From assembly GCA_002197995.1 (NCBI GenBank), contig NGZR01000001.1, positions 11,303,501 to 11,367,500 on the forward strand: a stretch of 64,000 bases of DNA, read 5' to 3'. This document shows, one piece after another, positions 1 to 10,519 of this stretch. The stretch is from Gaeumannomyces sp. JS-464. Lineage: Eukaryota; Ascomycota; Sordariomycetes; Magnaporthales; Magnaporthaceae. How positions within the stretch are numbered: the stretch's first letter is position 1; each line of letters begins with the position of its first letter. Made by a program: the position numbers and the translations under genes. The notes beneath the pieces are model-generated. The model was not told where the DNA came from. It searched no databases and worked only from the letters and a program-made list of their open reading frames with translations.

Positions 1-2671
1 CACGGCATGGTCATGGGCTTTGCCATCGGGCCCAACCAAGGCCAGGGAGTGCCCGCACGCGCCGACGACGGGGGCCTGTAGTGGGATCTGGTTCCCTTCA
101 CCGCGGCCGTGGGGTCGGGCGGGTCCTTCCATGGCGTGGTGCTAGGCTGGGGGGCGAGCTGGTGTCTGTCGTGACTGCGGCCGTCGTGTCGCAAAAGACC
201 ATCGCGAAGCAGGTGTCCAGCGATTGGCGGCCCGTCAGCGTCACGTATGATCAGTGCGTGTTGCGCCACGACAGCCTTACCGAGAGGACCTCGTCCATCT
301 CCAACGCGACGGGAGAGCTATCCTTGACGCTGCCCGTCGGCTCGAACTCGACAAGCTGCCGCCTATTTGCCTTTTACCAGAGGCTTTCCTTGAACAGAAA
401 CCTCAATTTAAGAGCGGCTCAGCACACGCCATCTTCGACAATGGATCTTCCGTTGTGAACCATTTCTCCAGTGCCGGCGCCCGGGTGGTGGCAAAGTTCT
501 GGGAGGACCACATCCTTACCGACTCGACCAAGGAGCTATTGGCCAAGGTCGGCAATTACGGTGCGGTTTTCTCTGGCGCCTCCATGTTTGACTGGCCCCT
601 GCTGACGAACCCCTTGACAGCGTGGGAGGATAGCGTCGAGGTCAACCCCAACATCTCCTGGTCAAAGTCTCTCGCAGGGCGCTTCCAGAAGCTCACGGGA
701 TACCGCATCGAGCCGTTTCTGCCCCTTTTTACGTTCCAGCAGAACAACCTGGCCACCCAGGCCGCAGCTCCCGGCCTGTTCCAGTGCCTCCTCGACTCCC
801 CGGGCCAGGGCGCCGGCTACCTGAACGACTGCCGTACTGTTCTGGCCGACGGATATCGAGAATATCTCCACGCCTTGACCAACTGGACCAACGGCGCTCT
901 GAAACTTTAGCTCTCGGCGCAGCCCGGATACAACCCGCCGCTCGACATGGTGGCTACAGTCCCAGATGTGGACGCGCCCGAGTGCGAGAGCTTGGGCTTC
1001 GTGGACGACATCGACTTGCACCGCCAGTTCTCCGGGCCAGCGAACCTGGCCGGGAAGCGCGTCATTTCGAACGAGCTCGGCGCCGTGGAGCTGCTTACAG
1101 GTACCTCCTCTCGAACCTCGTGTCCTCGGCTAACCGAGGCTTCGCCGGCGGCGTCAACTAGTACGTCATCTACAGGCAGTCGTACACGGGGAACTACTAC
1201 GCGACGTCTTGGCCCGGCTACACCGCCTTCGGCTACCTCTTCTCGGAGCTCTACCCGAACAAGCAGCCGTCTTGGGACCACGGCCTCGCGGACGTCCTCG
1301 ACTATCTGGGCAGAACGCAGCGGGTCCAGCAGTCCGGCGTCCCGAGGATTGACGTGGCGGTATTCAATAAGCAGTCGGTGTCGTCGCCGTTCGCGGTCGG
1401 GTACGGATCGGCCGATCTGCAGGAAAACGGTTGGTCGCGCTCGTCAACGCTCTTTCGCTCCGCCCGGATGCTAATATTAGGGGGCGTGTGCGTGTGTGTG
1501 TGTAGGGTGGACGTACTCATATATATCACCAGACAATTTCGACCTGCCCCAGGCCACCATCAGAGATGGCGTGCTTGGGCCGGGCGGTCCGGCGTGGAGG
1601 GCTATCGTGATCCAAAGCAACCAGAATCTGACTTTGGGCGCCGTCTCGAACCTCCAGCAGTATGCCGGGGCCGGCCTCCCCGTTATACTCAGCGGCGGCT
1701 CCCCCGGCTACTATCCCAAAAGGACGGAGGGACGAGGGAGGATTTCTTAAGTCGCTCTCGACACTGATGTCGAGCGCCAATGTCCACCAGGTCGCTGCTG
1801 GTGGCGCGGCGGAGCTTCTCTCTTCGCTCGGCTCAAGCCCTCAGGTCGAAGCCAGAAGCAACGGCCCTGGGTACACGACATGGCAAGAATCGGCGGCGGA
1901 CGAGGTCGACTACGCGTTTGTGTACTGCGACCTGCCACCGGCGTCCGGGGAAATCGTCGTCTCGAGCACCAAGCGGCCGTACCTCTTGGACGCCTGGACG
2001 GGCACGCGAAAGCCGGTCCTGACGTACCAGCAGGACGAGTCGACCACTGCGATCCCGCTCAGCATAGCGGGGAACCAGGCGGTCATTACCGCTTTTTCCA
2101 ACAGGCTGGGGTCTGAAATTCCTACCCCGTCGGCACACATCGTCTCGGCCCCGCGCTCCGTCATCGGCGCAGACTTTGACGAAACGTCAGGCATTTCTCT
2201 GCACATCGCCGAGCCAGCGGTGCCGGGGAACTTTGTGTTCTCCAACGGAACGTCCCATCCTCTCGTCCCGACAGAAGCACCTCCCTCCTTCGCCCTCACA
2301 AACTGGACCCTGGCGGCCGAGCACTGGGAAGCCCCCGCCAACCTCTCGGACGCGACCGTCATCGCCTCCAAGCACAACACGACACATGTGCTCCCGTCGC
2401 TGCTCCCCTGGGCTGCTATCCCCGGCCTCTCCAACGCCTCCGGCGTCGGGTACTACACGGCGCGCTTCCAGTGGCCCCACTCCGCCTCCGCCCTGGGCGT
2501 GTACATCTCGCAGGAGGCTGTGAATTTGTCGAGGTTTCCGATGGCGCCCTGACGATACAGGGTCCGCTGTTGGACATGTCGAGCATTTGCGTACTGGCGC
2601 TTCCACGGCTTGGCACGCACCCGTGCGGCACAGCAGTTTATATTTGGCAGTTTCTGGGCGGGACGCAATGA
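1..2671 (+). pseudogene. Degraded secreted GH106-like (rhamnosidase-type) glycosidase, 5' end outside window
   Basis: Conceptual pieces spread over all three frames form one protein resembling the large secreted fungal GH106-like family. Recognisable blocks are GPNQGQGVPA near 25-60, KFWEDHIL near 500, ISWSKSLAGRFQKLTGYR near 650-705, a catalytic-domain stretch around 1100-1430, SPDNFDLPQA near 1535 and a beta-rich C-terminus to about 2550. A plausible intron lies at about 1429-1505 (GT...TGTAG), joining QENG to WTYSYIS. In-frame TAG stops occur at 79-81, 908-910 and 1159-1161, and the frame changes near 160, 400, 1095, 1725 and 2515. At the first and third stops I expect Gln in relatives (from memory), so CAG to TAG, a C-to-T change at CpA, is likely. 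Family assignment is by remembered motifs and is moderate; inactivity is well supported. Confidence 0.75.
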
Positions 2672-3058
2672 TGGCTGTGTAGGGTAGCGGCAAGCGGGGA
2701 CGGGCCGAAATCCATTTTCTCCATTGCTCCTCCACGTTGGGAACCAACAGCACAGAGTGCTTACTTCGCAGCACCGGTGCACCGCCTCTCCGTACATGGG
2801 CCGAGCATCAACCAACAGCCCCGATGCTTTCTATTCTTTGTGCTATGTTTACTGTACAGAGCACGGCAAGGGCTGGAAATCTAGGCTGGCTGAGTGTGTA
2901 TTGACGCTGGATGATTGTGCTTGGGGGCTATTCTTGTTTCCAGGCACACGCGAGTGCCATAGCACCCAAAGACCACGTTGAGGATCCAACGCCTCCGCCT
3001 CGGGGTGTTTGGACGTATATATTTCCCGCCCAGCGAGGCCGTTTGACGTTCACTCTCT

Positions 3059-3112
<54 letters not shown>

Positions 3113-3146
3113 CTTTCAAAAACACGCTATATACATTCTTCCCGCA
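2672..3146. other. Intergenic, ends in CA microsatellite
   Basis: No coding signal seen. Lies between the GH106-like remnant and the small secreted protein. The last 90 bases before the downstream ATG contain the CA repeat listed separately. Confidence 0.6.
3062..3111. repeat. (CA)n microsatellite, about 25 units
   Basis: An uninterrupted CA dinucleotide run directly seen in the sequence. It ends 35 bases before the ATG of the small secreted protein, so it sits in its promoter or leader. Confidence 0.98.
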
Positions 3147-3628
3147 ATGCGTTCCTTCTTCGGCCTGTCGTCCTCGCCGGTACCCTAGCCTTGGCGGCCG
3201 AGGACTCTTCGAAGCCTCGCCCACAGCCTCCCCCACCCATAACCTGCCGCATCTCTCAATCCCAGGGCATAATCTCCAACTTCCTCCTGAGAAAGGGTGT
3301 CGGTAGATACTGCAGCTGCGATCAAACCCGCGGGATGTTCTGCAACGGCCCCAGACGGGCGACCTCCCCAAAGAGCAGCTCGAGAAAGTTCGTTTTTACA
3401 AAGAAAACTGTTCATGCGGCACATGTAAGTCTCCCAACCAGCCCCGGGCCTCTTTCCGTGTTTTACGTGCTATGTATTTGGATTTATCGCGGCCCCATCT
3501 CCCTTCCTCCCGAACCCTGGAGATTGCATTATTTGTACTAACGAAAGCCCCGTGTTGCTATTTGTTCAGACGAAGCGCAAGGAAGCAACAGCCCGAAGCG
3601 ATCCGGCACTCTGGGGGGCTGGAACTGA
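3147..3628 (+). pseudogene. Small cysteine-rich secreted protein, frame-broken
   Basis: The ATG at 3147 gives only a 13-residue peptide. Shifting frame near 3160 gives a signal-like stretch (RPVVLAGTLALAAED), then a Cys-containing domain with ITCRISQSQGIISNF, GRYCSCDQTRGMFCN and, after a second shift near 3345-3355, FYKENCSCGT. An intron at 3425-3569 (GTAAGT...TTCAG) joins to a final 19-residue exon ending in TGA at 3626-3628, phase-consistent. The reconstructed protein is about 110 residues with Cys pairs, like a small secreted protein or effector; I do not recognise a named family. Both lesions are single-base shifts, so a sequence error is possible; translated as written it is non-functional. 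Confidence 0.5.
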
Positions 3629-3771
3629 GTAGCACAAACGCTGGCGCGCGAAAGAAGGAGGAAGTCTCACCGCGCGACAGCTTTTGGAAAAAATGCAATG
3701 CACAACCCGTTTCGGAGGGTCTGGGGAGAGAGCCGATGAGCAAGGAGGGAGGGAAAGAACTCGCTACTTAT

Positions 3772-5560
3772 TCACAACTGCCCGGATAGTGCCCGATGTA
3801 GCTCCAGTTCGACGCCGAATTCTTTCCGAAACAAGTCTCCGGCCGTGAAGCCGAGGTGGTCCCGGATATCTGCCCGGATGCCTTGCTGGAGCAAAATGAT
3901 GGCAATGCGCTGAAACCGAGGCAGATCCCCGCCCTTGCGAGCAAGCAGGTGCAGCGCGGTTCTTCCGTCCTTGTCGGTTGCGTTGATGTTTTTTACAGCC
4001 TTCGCCAAGAGGTGTATGCAATCGATCAAACAGTCGCACTCGCGCGGTTCCGTGGCGGGAGGGTCCGACGTTCCCGTCACTCGTTTAACAGCCTGAAGCA
4101 GTGGCGTGTCTCCCTTGCCGTTTTTCGCGTCTGGATCAACGCCCCAGGCGAGAAGAAGGGCCAGCAGCTCGAGGTGGTCCGAGGCAAAGTTTGTCAAAGC
4201 CAGATGCACTAAACATAAGTCGGAATAATGAGCCGGATCAACAACACGAAAGATGTGGAAAGGGAGGTATAACAACGGTAGGCGGTCAGGAACAGGACTG
4301 AGAAATACAACGCCGGGAAACTTACAAGCCTTGCGACCATAGGGTTTCTCGGTGCCGTTGACTTCTGCGCCGCGTTCGAGCAGCAACTTGACGATGCGCG
4401 GATTCGGAACTCGGTTTGTCAGCCGGTGTGGTGACACAGCCAGAAGCAGGGGCGTGTATCCGCTGAAAACCGAACACCCCGCGTTGACGTCGACCCCCCA
4501 ATCCAACCAAAACTCGACAAGAGCCAGGTCGTTTCTCTCCACCGCATTAAAAAGGACTCGGGGCATCAGGTCGAAGGCGGGCTCGGGCAGGTTGGCGAGG
4601 AGCAAGCCAACAAGCCTGAAGAACTCTTCTTTGGTCCGGATTCCGGGTCCGTATGTGAAGTGTGGAAGTATCTTGAATTCCGAGTCCTGGAAGCCCAGTT
4701 CAATAAAGTAGGCTTCAACTTCATAAGGGCTCTCACCACGCTCCGTGTTTTCCCAGTCGAAGGCATCAATGTCCGTGTCGGACACGGTAGCACCTCTACT
4801 AACTGCCCATTTAAGCATGTCCAGGCCCCCGGACTTTAGGGCGAGAAATGCCTGGAACCATTGTTGACTAGGATGAGCTAGGCACTGTGAAGGATGAATA
4901 AACATACACAGAGTTTAGGAAACTCACAAAAGGCCAGGGGACAGCAGACGTAACCGGCATCATGTTAACATCAAGCCCACGGCTAATCAGCAAATCGATA
5001 ACATAAAGGTTCGTTTGATGCACGGCCGAATGCATCAAATCGCGTCTCCGCAATACAAGGTTGCAAGCAGGGCCGTCGTCCATCTCAACGTCGTGCTGGC
5101 GTTCGAAATATCTCCGGTTGGCGTCGGCGCCCGAGTCGAGCAGCAGGCACACGAGCTCGATGCTGATGGGGCGCGGCGGTTTGACCTCCCGGCTGTATCC
5201 ATCCATGACGGCCTCGTGCAGCGGCGAATGGAGCCCGTCGATGGCGGCGGAGTCGGCGTCGACGTCCGCGCCGAGGGCGAGCAGCAGGCACGCGACGTCG
5301 GCGTAGCGCCCCCGCACGGCCGCGTGAAGGGCCGTCTCGCCAGAGTGTTGGCCGGTGTGGTTGACGTAGATGCTATTGATGTTGACGTCGGGGTTTCGGA
5401 CCAGAGTAGACGCCAGCCCGTCCAGATCGCCTGCGCGCGCGGCCTCGTATGATTTGCGAGCGTCATGGTCGCCCGGGCCGAAGGAGCCATGGAGGCCAAA
5501 GCGTGCGCGGCGATCCGTGTACTCTTGGCGGACGCGAGCTGAGTACTCGTCTTCCGCCAT
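3772..5560 (-). CDS. Ankyrin-repeat protein A
   Basis: Three exons (5560-4928, 4884-4326, 4208-3772) with introns 4885-4927 (43 bp) and 4209-4325 (117 bp), both GT-AG, give 542 residues without interruption. The start is MAEDEYSARV. Several ankyrin units are visible: GETALHAAVRGRYADVACLL, SPLHEAVMDGYS, YTPLLLAVSPH, KLLLERGAEVN, TPLLQAVKRV, and near the C-terminus DKDGRTALHLLARKG. The second intron splits the ALHLAL helix, exactly as in ankyrin gene B at 55.0 kb, and the two share KWAVSRG, a FWLDWGV(D)(V/I)N block and a CLLLALGA block. No signal peptide or membrane segment. Role unknown: ankyrin proteins bind other proteins, and no effector domain is attached. Confidence 0.85.
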
Positions 5561-6280
5561 GATGAACTGAGGACCCGGTGCCTCCGCGTGGCGCTGGGAG
5601 AGAAGGCGGAGGGTTAACCAGTAGTGCACGCGGGTGTTGTTTCCCGACCGCGCTACCTCGTAAGTGCCTGGCACTTTTTGGGGTGTGGCCCGTGTGTCAT
5701 AGACGTGCATGAGGCGGCCCTGGTTGTTGGTTGTTGCTTTCTGCTTGGCGCGTCTATTCTATACCGTTGACAGCGTGTCGTCTGGTGACGTTGGGACAGC
5801 CAACCAGGGGACCGCAGACAGGATGGGGCGCGGCTGCTCCCAGTTGGCTGATGGCAAGGATGCGTAATCCCCAACACACCATCCCCCCCACACTCGAAAC
5901 TCCAGAAGGTAGCATACCGACAAGATAAGGTGTGGAAATCGTAAAGCGGACAGATTACCCAAATCAGAACGATGTATAAAAGAGAAGTGCCCGAAAAGGC
6001 AAGTGGCGCTAAACTGGCGGAGGGTTTTGCATAGCACGACTGTACTTTAAGTAAAGAACAGAGCTACGAACTCAAGGGAGGAGGATTTAAAAAGTGACAA
6101 CAGACTTTATTTCCAAAAGGATGGTGGCGGCTTGGTGTGTTTTCACCGAGTCGTGGGAAATTAACGGTCGAGTTGTGCTCTGTCTTCTGTACCTCTCATA
6201 TGCCAAGTTTGATATTGATGACAGCGTCACATCATCACTCGACATATCCAGCACCTCAGAAGAGGATGCGACGAGCTCGC
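5561..6280. other. Intergenic: upstream of ankyrin A, downstream of the LtrA-like gene
   Basis: No convincing coding potential on either strand. It holds the promoter of ankyrin A (leftward) and the 3' flank of the LtrA-like gene (also leftward). Confidence 0.6.
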
Positions 6281-8779
6281 CTAGGCATTATGCCGACCCA
6301 AGACACAGCATAGACCATCGACACCACCCAGATTACACAGCTGCCGCCGCTCGCTTCTCATCATCCTTGCCCAGGGCAGCAGGGGCATAACCCTCCCCCC
6401 CCCCTTCACCACCTCCTCAAGCCGCCTCCTGCTGCAGCGCGCGAGGTACCGCCTCTTGCAGCCGCCGTCCTCGCCGAACCACGCCTCCTCCGGGCACGAC
6501 CTGCCGTACGTCTCGACCAGCAGGACCCAGGCCACCATGCCGGTCGTGGCCGCCACCAGGCCCAGGCTGTCGAGCGAGCCCTCGGGCACGGCGGCCAGGG
6601 CGCAGACGGCGGCGGCGATGAGGGCGCGGTTGGCCAGGCGCAGCGGCTTGGGGACGCGGCAGGTGGGCGGCAGCTTGTGCTCGTGGCAGAAGGAGATGAC
6701 GCCCATCAGGGCCAGGGACAGGCCCAGGCCGACGCAGTAGAAGAGCCGGACGCCCAGGGGCAGGTGGTCCTCGGAGCGGTGGGCGTAGACGTCGGTCAGG
6801 GCCTTGGGCGGCGCGTTGGGAACGTCCGAGGCCACGACGAGCTTGGACAGACCGGCCGTGGCGACGACGTAACTCATGATGAAGGGGAGGTGGGCCATCA
6901 GCCAGAGGAGGTCTGTTTGTTTTTGTTGCAAGGCTCGTCAGCATTGACGGGAGACGAGAGATAGCCAAGGGGGTGAATACAGGGAAACTGACAGTGCTTG
7001 CTCGAGCGGCGGAATGGCGTGGACGTGAATGTTGCCCGCGTCGACGTCAAAATACAGCCAATTAAAAATGTAGGCCTGGACCAGGCCGAGTATGGCCTTG
7101 CCAAAGAAGGCATTAAGACCGTAACCCTGGTTCTGGAACAGAATCGCCACGACGCTGTAACCAAAGACTGTTTTCCGCATTGTCAGCAAAAACAACCACA
7201 ACGACGGAAAACGGAGACCGAAAAAAAGAGCACACTAACCCAACGACACAAACGCATTCGTCCTCTCCACCTTGTGCTCGATATTGATGGCCGGGTAAAA
7301 CTCGAAATGCGGCGCCAGCCTGCGGCTCAGGGCGCCCAGCCGCCCCGTCCCCCTGGCGGCCGCCGTCGTGGACCAGCGGTACAGCAGCATGACGAGCCCG
7401 CCGCCGAGCAGGTCGAGCGCGAGCGCGGCGAAGACGAGCCCGAGGCGGCGCGGCATCTCGAGCGCCGTCGCGGCGACCCACAGCGCCGCGGGCACGACGA
7501 TGGCGACGGCGGCGCCGACCATGGTGGCGCGCACCAGGGGCACCAGCGCCGCCGTCAGGACGAGGTAGGCGGCCATGAACAGGCGGGCGGCCACGTAGAA
7601 GCCGACGAGGAAGACAAAGGTGTCGTGCCCCTCGTGGAAGGTCGAGATCATGTTGGTCGTCATGCCGACCAGGCACGCGATCAGGAACAGGATCTCGACG
7701 CGCTGCGCGACGTCGTCGATGTCGAACCAGCTGACGATCTGCGCCACGTCGGCCCAGATCTTCCAGCCCATGCAAAAGGTGACGACGAAGCGCAGCAGCT
7801 CGGCGCCGTTAGGGGTCTCGGACAGGTGCTCGCCGTTGACGTGCAGAATGCCGACGTAGATGAGGTCGAAGAAAAGCTCGAACGACATGACCTCGGTCAG
7901 GCGCGACGCCCGCCACAGCAGGCCCCGGTGGAAGTACTGCTTGACCACGGGCCGCCGGAACAGCTTCATGGTCGTGCCGGACCGCCGGTCGCCCCAGTCC
8001 GACGCCGCCCCCTCGGCGGCGGTGCCGCCGCTGAGCATGCTCGCCGCTGAGCATGCTCGCCGCCGAGCTGGCCACCCCGTTGCCGTCGGCGGCGGCTCCC
8101 AGCTCGTCGCCGTAGGTGCGGACGTGTGCGCCGTACTGGTTATAGAGATATTAGACGGAACTGGTCCCGGTGGTTTAAACCGGAAAGACGGAAAAGAAAC
8201 AAAAAGACAGACGCACCCCAAACTTGGAAAGGTCGCATTCAGCCGGCTGCCATGGTCCGTCAGCCGCTCGATCTGCGCGGCCACGTCGCGCAGCTGCGCC
8301 GACACGGCCTCCCACTCGTCCAGCAGCTCGCCCGCGCCCTCGTGCCGGCGCCGCAGCTCCTCCCTCCGCGCGTGCGCGTGCGACCGCGTCCTGTCCAGGA
8401 AGTCCCGGTGCTCGTCGGACCCGTGCACCACCACCTCGACCTTTTGCTGCTGCTGCTGCTGCTGCTGCTGCTTGTCGCCGTCACCATCATCCCTGGCAGA
8501 GACGATCGCCTCGGCGCCACCACCACCACCAGCCTTCTCCTCCTCGGTCTGCGTCGCCTCGTCCGTGTTCTGCCGCTGCTGGCCGGCAGTGGTGGCGGTG
8601 GTTGTGGTGGTGGTGTTGTCGTCGACCCGCGCCTCGCGCGCGCCGTACCACGACCGCAGCGCCGCCGCGTCCTCGGGCGACCCGACCAGCACGCGCCGGC
8701 CGTCGGGCAGCGTGAACTCGGACAGCGCCCGTCGGGCCGCCGGCGGGGTCGATGACCCTTTGCGGTTTCGGGATTCCAT
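6281..8779 (-). CDS. LtrA-family multispanning membrane protein with N-terminal coiled-coil region (frame lesions)
   Basis: Four exons: 8779-8217, 8135-7240, 7167-6993 and 6912-6281. The N-terminal part has an LPDGRRVLVGSPEDA motif, a poly-Gln run (CAG/CTG repeat near 8445-8475) and an Arg/Glu-rich coiled coil. From about 7990 down it matches the low-temperature-requirement A (LtrA) fold: SFELFFDLIYVG, then many hydrophobic segments (VEILFLIACLVGMTTNMIS, FVFLVGFYVAARLFMAAYL) and a C-terminal set of helices. The product is presumably an integral membrane protein; LtrA biochemistry is unknown. Three lesions: one base missing near 8231-8236, a 16-bp tandem duplication at 8032-8063 that puts the frame back, and one extra base near 7007-7014 (ATTCCGCC) that shifts exon 3. 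Correcting all three gives 2250 nt, 750 codons. It is either a decaying gene or partly sequence error. Confidence 0.75.
8032..8063. repeat. 16-bp tandem duplication inside LtrA-like exon 2
   Basis: The unit GCTGAGCATGCTCGCC occurs twice head to tail. Its length is 1 modulo 3, so it shifts the reading frame and cancels an upstream apparent 1-bp deletion. Confidence 0.9.
8445..8475. repeat. CTG/CAG trinucleotide repeat (poly-Gln in LtrA-like protein)
   Basis: A run of about nine CTG units on the + strand, read as poly-Gln on the coding (-) strand in the N-terminal linker of the LtrA-like gene. Confidence 0.9.
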
Positions 8780-8798
8780 TCCTCTCTTTTTTTTTTTT

Positions 8799-8840
<42 letters not shown>

Positions 8841-10519
8841 GCGTTTTCGTCCTTTATGCTGTCTGTCGTTTGGGCCGAGGTGCAGTCCACTCGAGCTGGA
8901 CAGCGACGGATGGATTTGTTGAAAGGGAAGCAGAAGCGGCGGCAGCGGCGTTCCTTTTTTTTTAGTCCCGTCCTAGTTCCGGATCTGCATAAAGACCAGC
9001 GGGCGAGCAAAGGCGTGCAATTGGCTGGCTTCTTCGTGTCTCTGCATGTGCCTCTGCCAAAACAGCTTCGCTAGACACCGTCTTTCAGCCACCTATTAGG
9101 CACCGGCGGGTGCACGTCTGTCTTCCAAGTCCTCGAACCAACGCAGAGAGCTGCAGTGAGTGGCCTGCCGGCCAACCACGGGAGGAGGTGGGCGATAGAT
9201 ATGCGTCGCCCATTCCCTCCCCTGGCTCTCATCTTTTCACCCCCTTGTGTCCTATTGAAATGACCCCTTTCCCCATCCTGCGCAGCGGCCCGAAATGGGT
9301 GGCTCGACTCAGCGGCAGTCAGCGCCGCGGAATGGCTTCCCCTGGGTTCACAGCAGGGCCTTATGCATGGGGCTGAAGTAAGCACCCATTTTCCGCCATG
9401 CCTCACCATCGGCGTTTCCCCGCCAAGCCTGTTACCCCGGGCCATAATTTCAATGCGTTTCCTGCGGTTATCGTTTGAACCTCGTTGCCAGTCTGCCACC
9501 AAGGTATCGTGCGTTTAGCATGACATGTGGGAGCTCTGCAAAACCAGGGGTCCAAAGCTTCGCTGGCTAGCCCCGGCGAGCTCCTCGGCGAGCTTCGCCG
9601 AGTTGCCTGCCAAGCCCAAACCCCAAGCTTCCAGACACGAGATTCACGTGGGAGCACGCATCGCGGTAACTTGCAGACACAAAAGATGGAGAAAAGAGGG
9701 GCAAAGTGAAAAATGCCATGTGCCCAGCATCGCGTTCTGAGAGAAGCACGTCTTGTCTAATAAATACAACCCCCAAATGACAAATCGCAAAACTGCGTGT
9801 CAAAACAGGTCCTCCAGACGTTCGTTTCCAACAAAGAGCTTTCATTGCCGACCTGCAGTCTGCTCACAGACAAGCACCATTCATCTCGCGCCCGACTGAG
9901 CGTCGCAAAAGATGGTCCACGAACGCCAGGTACAATCCTCTAGACACGCCTTCCCGTGAGAAATAAAAATGAAGCATGTGCAATGCAATCCAGCCCAGCA
10001 ATAGCAAAAAGAGAGAGAAACAAAAGCAAATAACAGCAAGAAAAAGAACCGCGCCCCAATCCTTTTATGTCCGTTAAAGGGGGTATCTATACCGACAAAT
10101 CATGCCCCTCGCCCTTGACGCCAGCCATAGTGTAAGTGCAAGGGAAAAGAGAAACTCGCAGAAGGGAGAGAATAGGAGAAAAGCGGAAGAGGAATGGAGA
10201 AGGGGCCGTAATGAGAGGAGTACATGGTGAAAAATGGAGATTCCACACCAATATCAAAACACGGCTGACACCAACCAAGGACAGACACTGAGCACTTGCA
10301 GAAGGCGTAAACTACATGTGCAAGGGGCCTAGCCTGTGTCAGCGCTGACAGATATAAGGTAAAGAAGAAAATCCAAGAAAGAGGGAGGAGGATCAGACGC
10401 AATGTCGCCGCCACAGACTGGCCGCAGCTTGACCGGCCAATGACTAGGATAGAATAGCGCCGAGAGGGTAATCAAAAAAAAAAAAAAAAAAAGTAGCACA
10501 ACCCCGCACCGGTTTGGTG
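8780..10519. other. Intergenic: LtrA-like promoter and PFK2 3' flank
   Basis: An interrupted poly-T of about 50 bases (about 8789-8839) lies just upstream of the LtrA-like ATG, read as poly-A in its leader. The remainder has no open frame that looks like protein. A poly-A tract near 10473-10490 lies just downstream of the phosphofructokinase stop. Confidence 0.6.

Noticed and set aside
3062..3111. CA repeat as a possible CRISPR-type array
   Set aside because: A dinucleotide run without spacers; eukaryotic window.
4321..4350. GCGACCATAGGG resembling the start of fungal 5S rRNA
   Set aside because: Lies in ankyrin gene A and the match does not continue.
9071..9502. 143-residue frame between LtrA-like and PFK2
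   Set aside because: Random composition, no motifs, no neighbouring exon.
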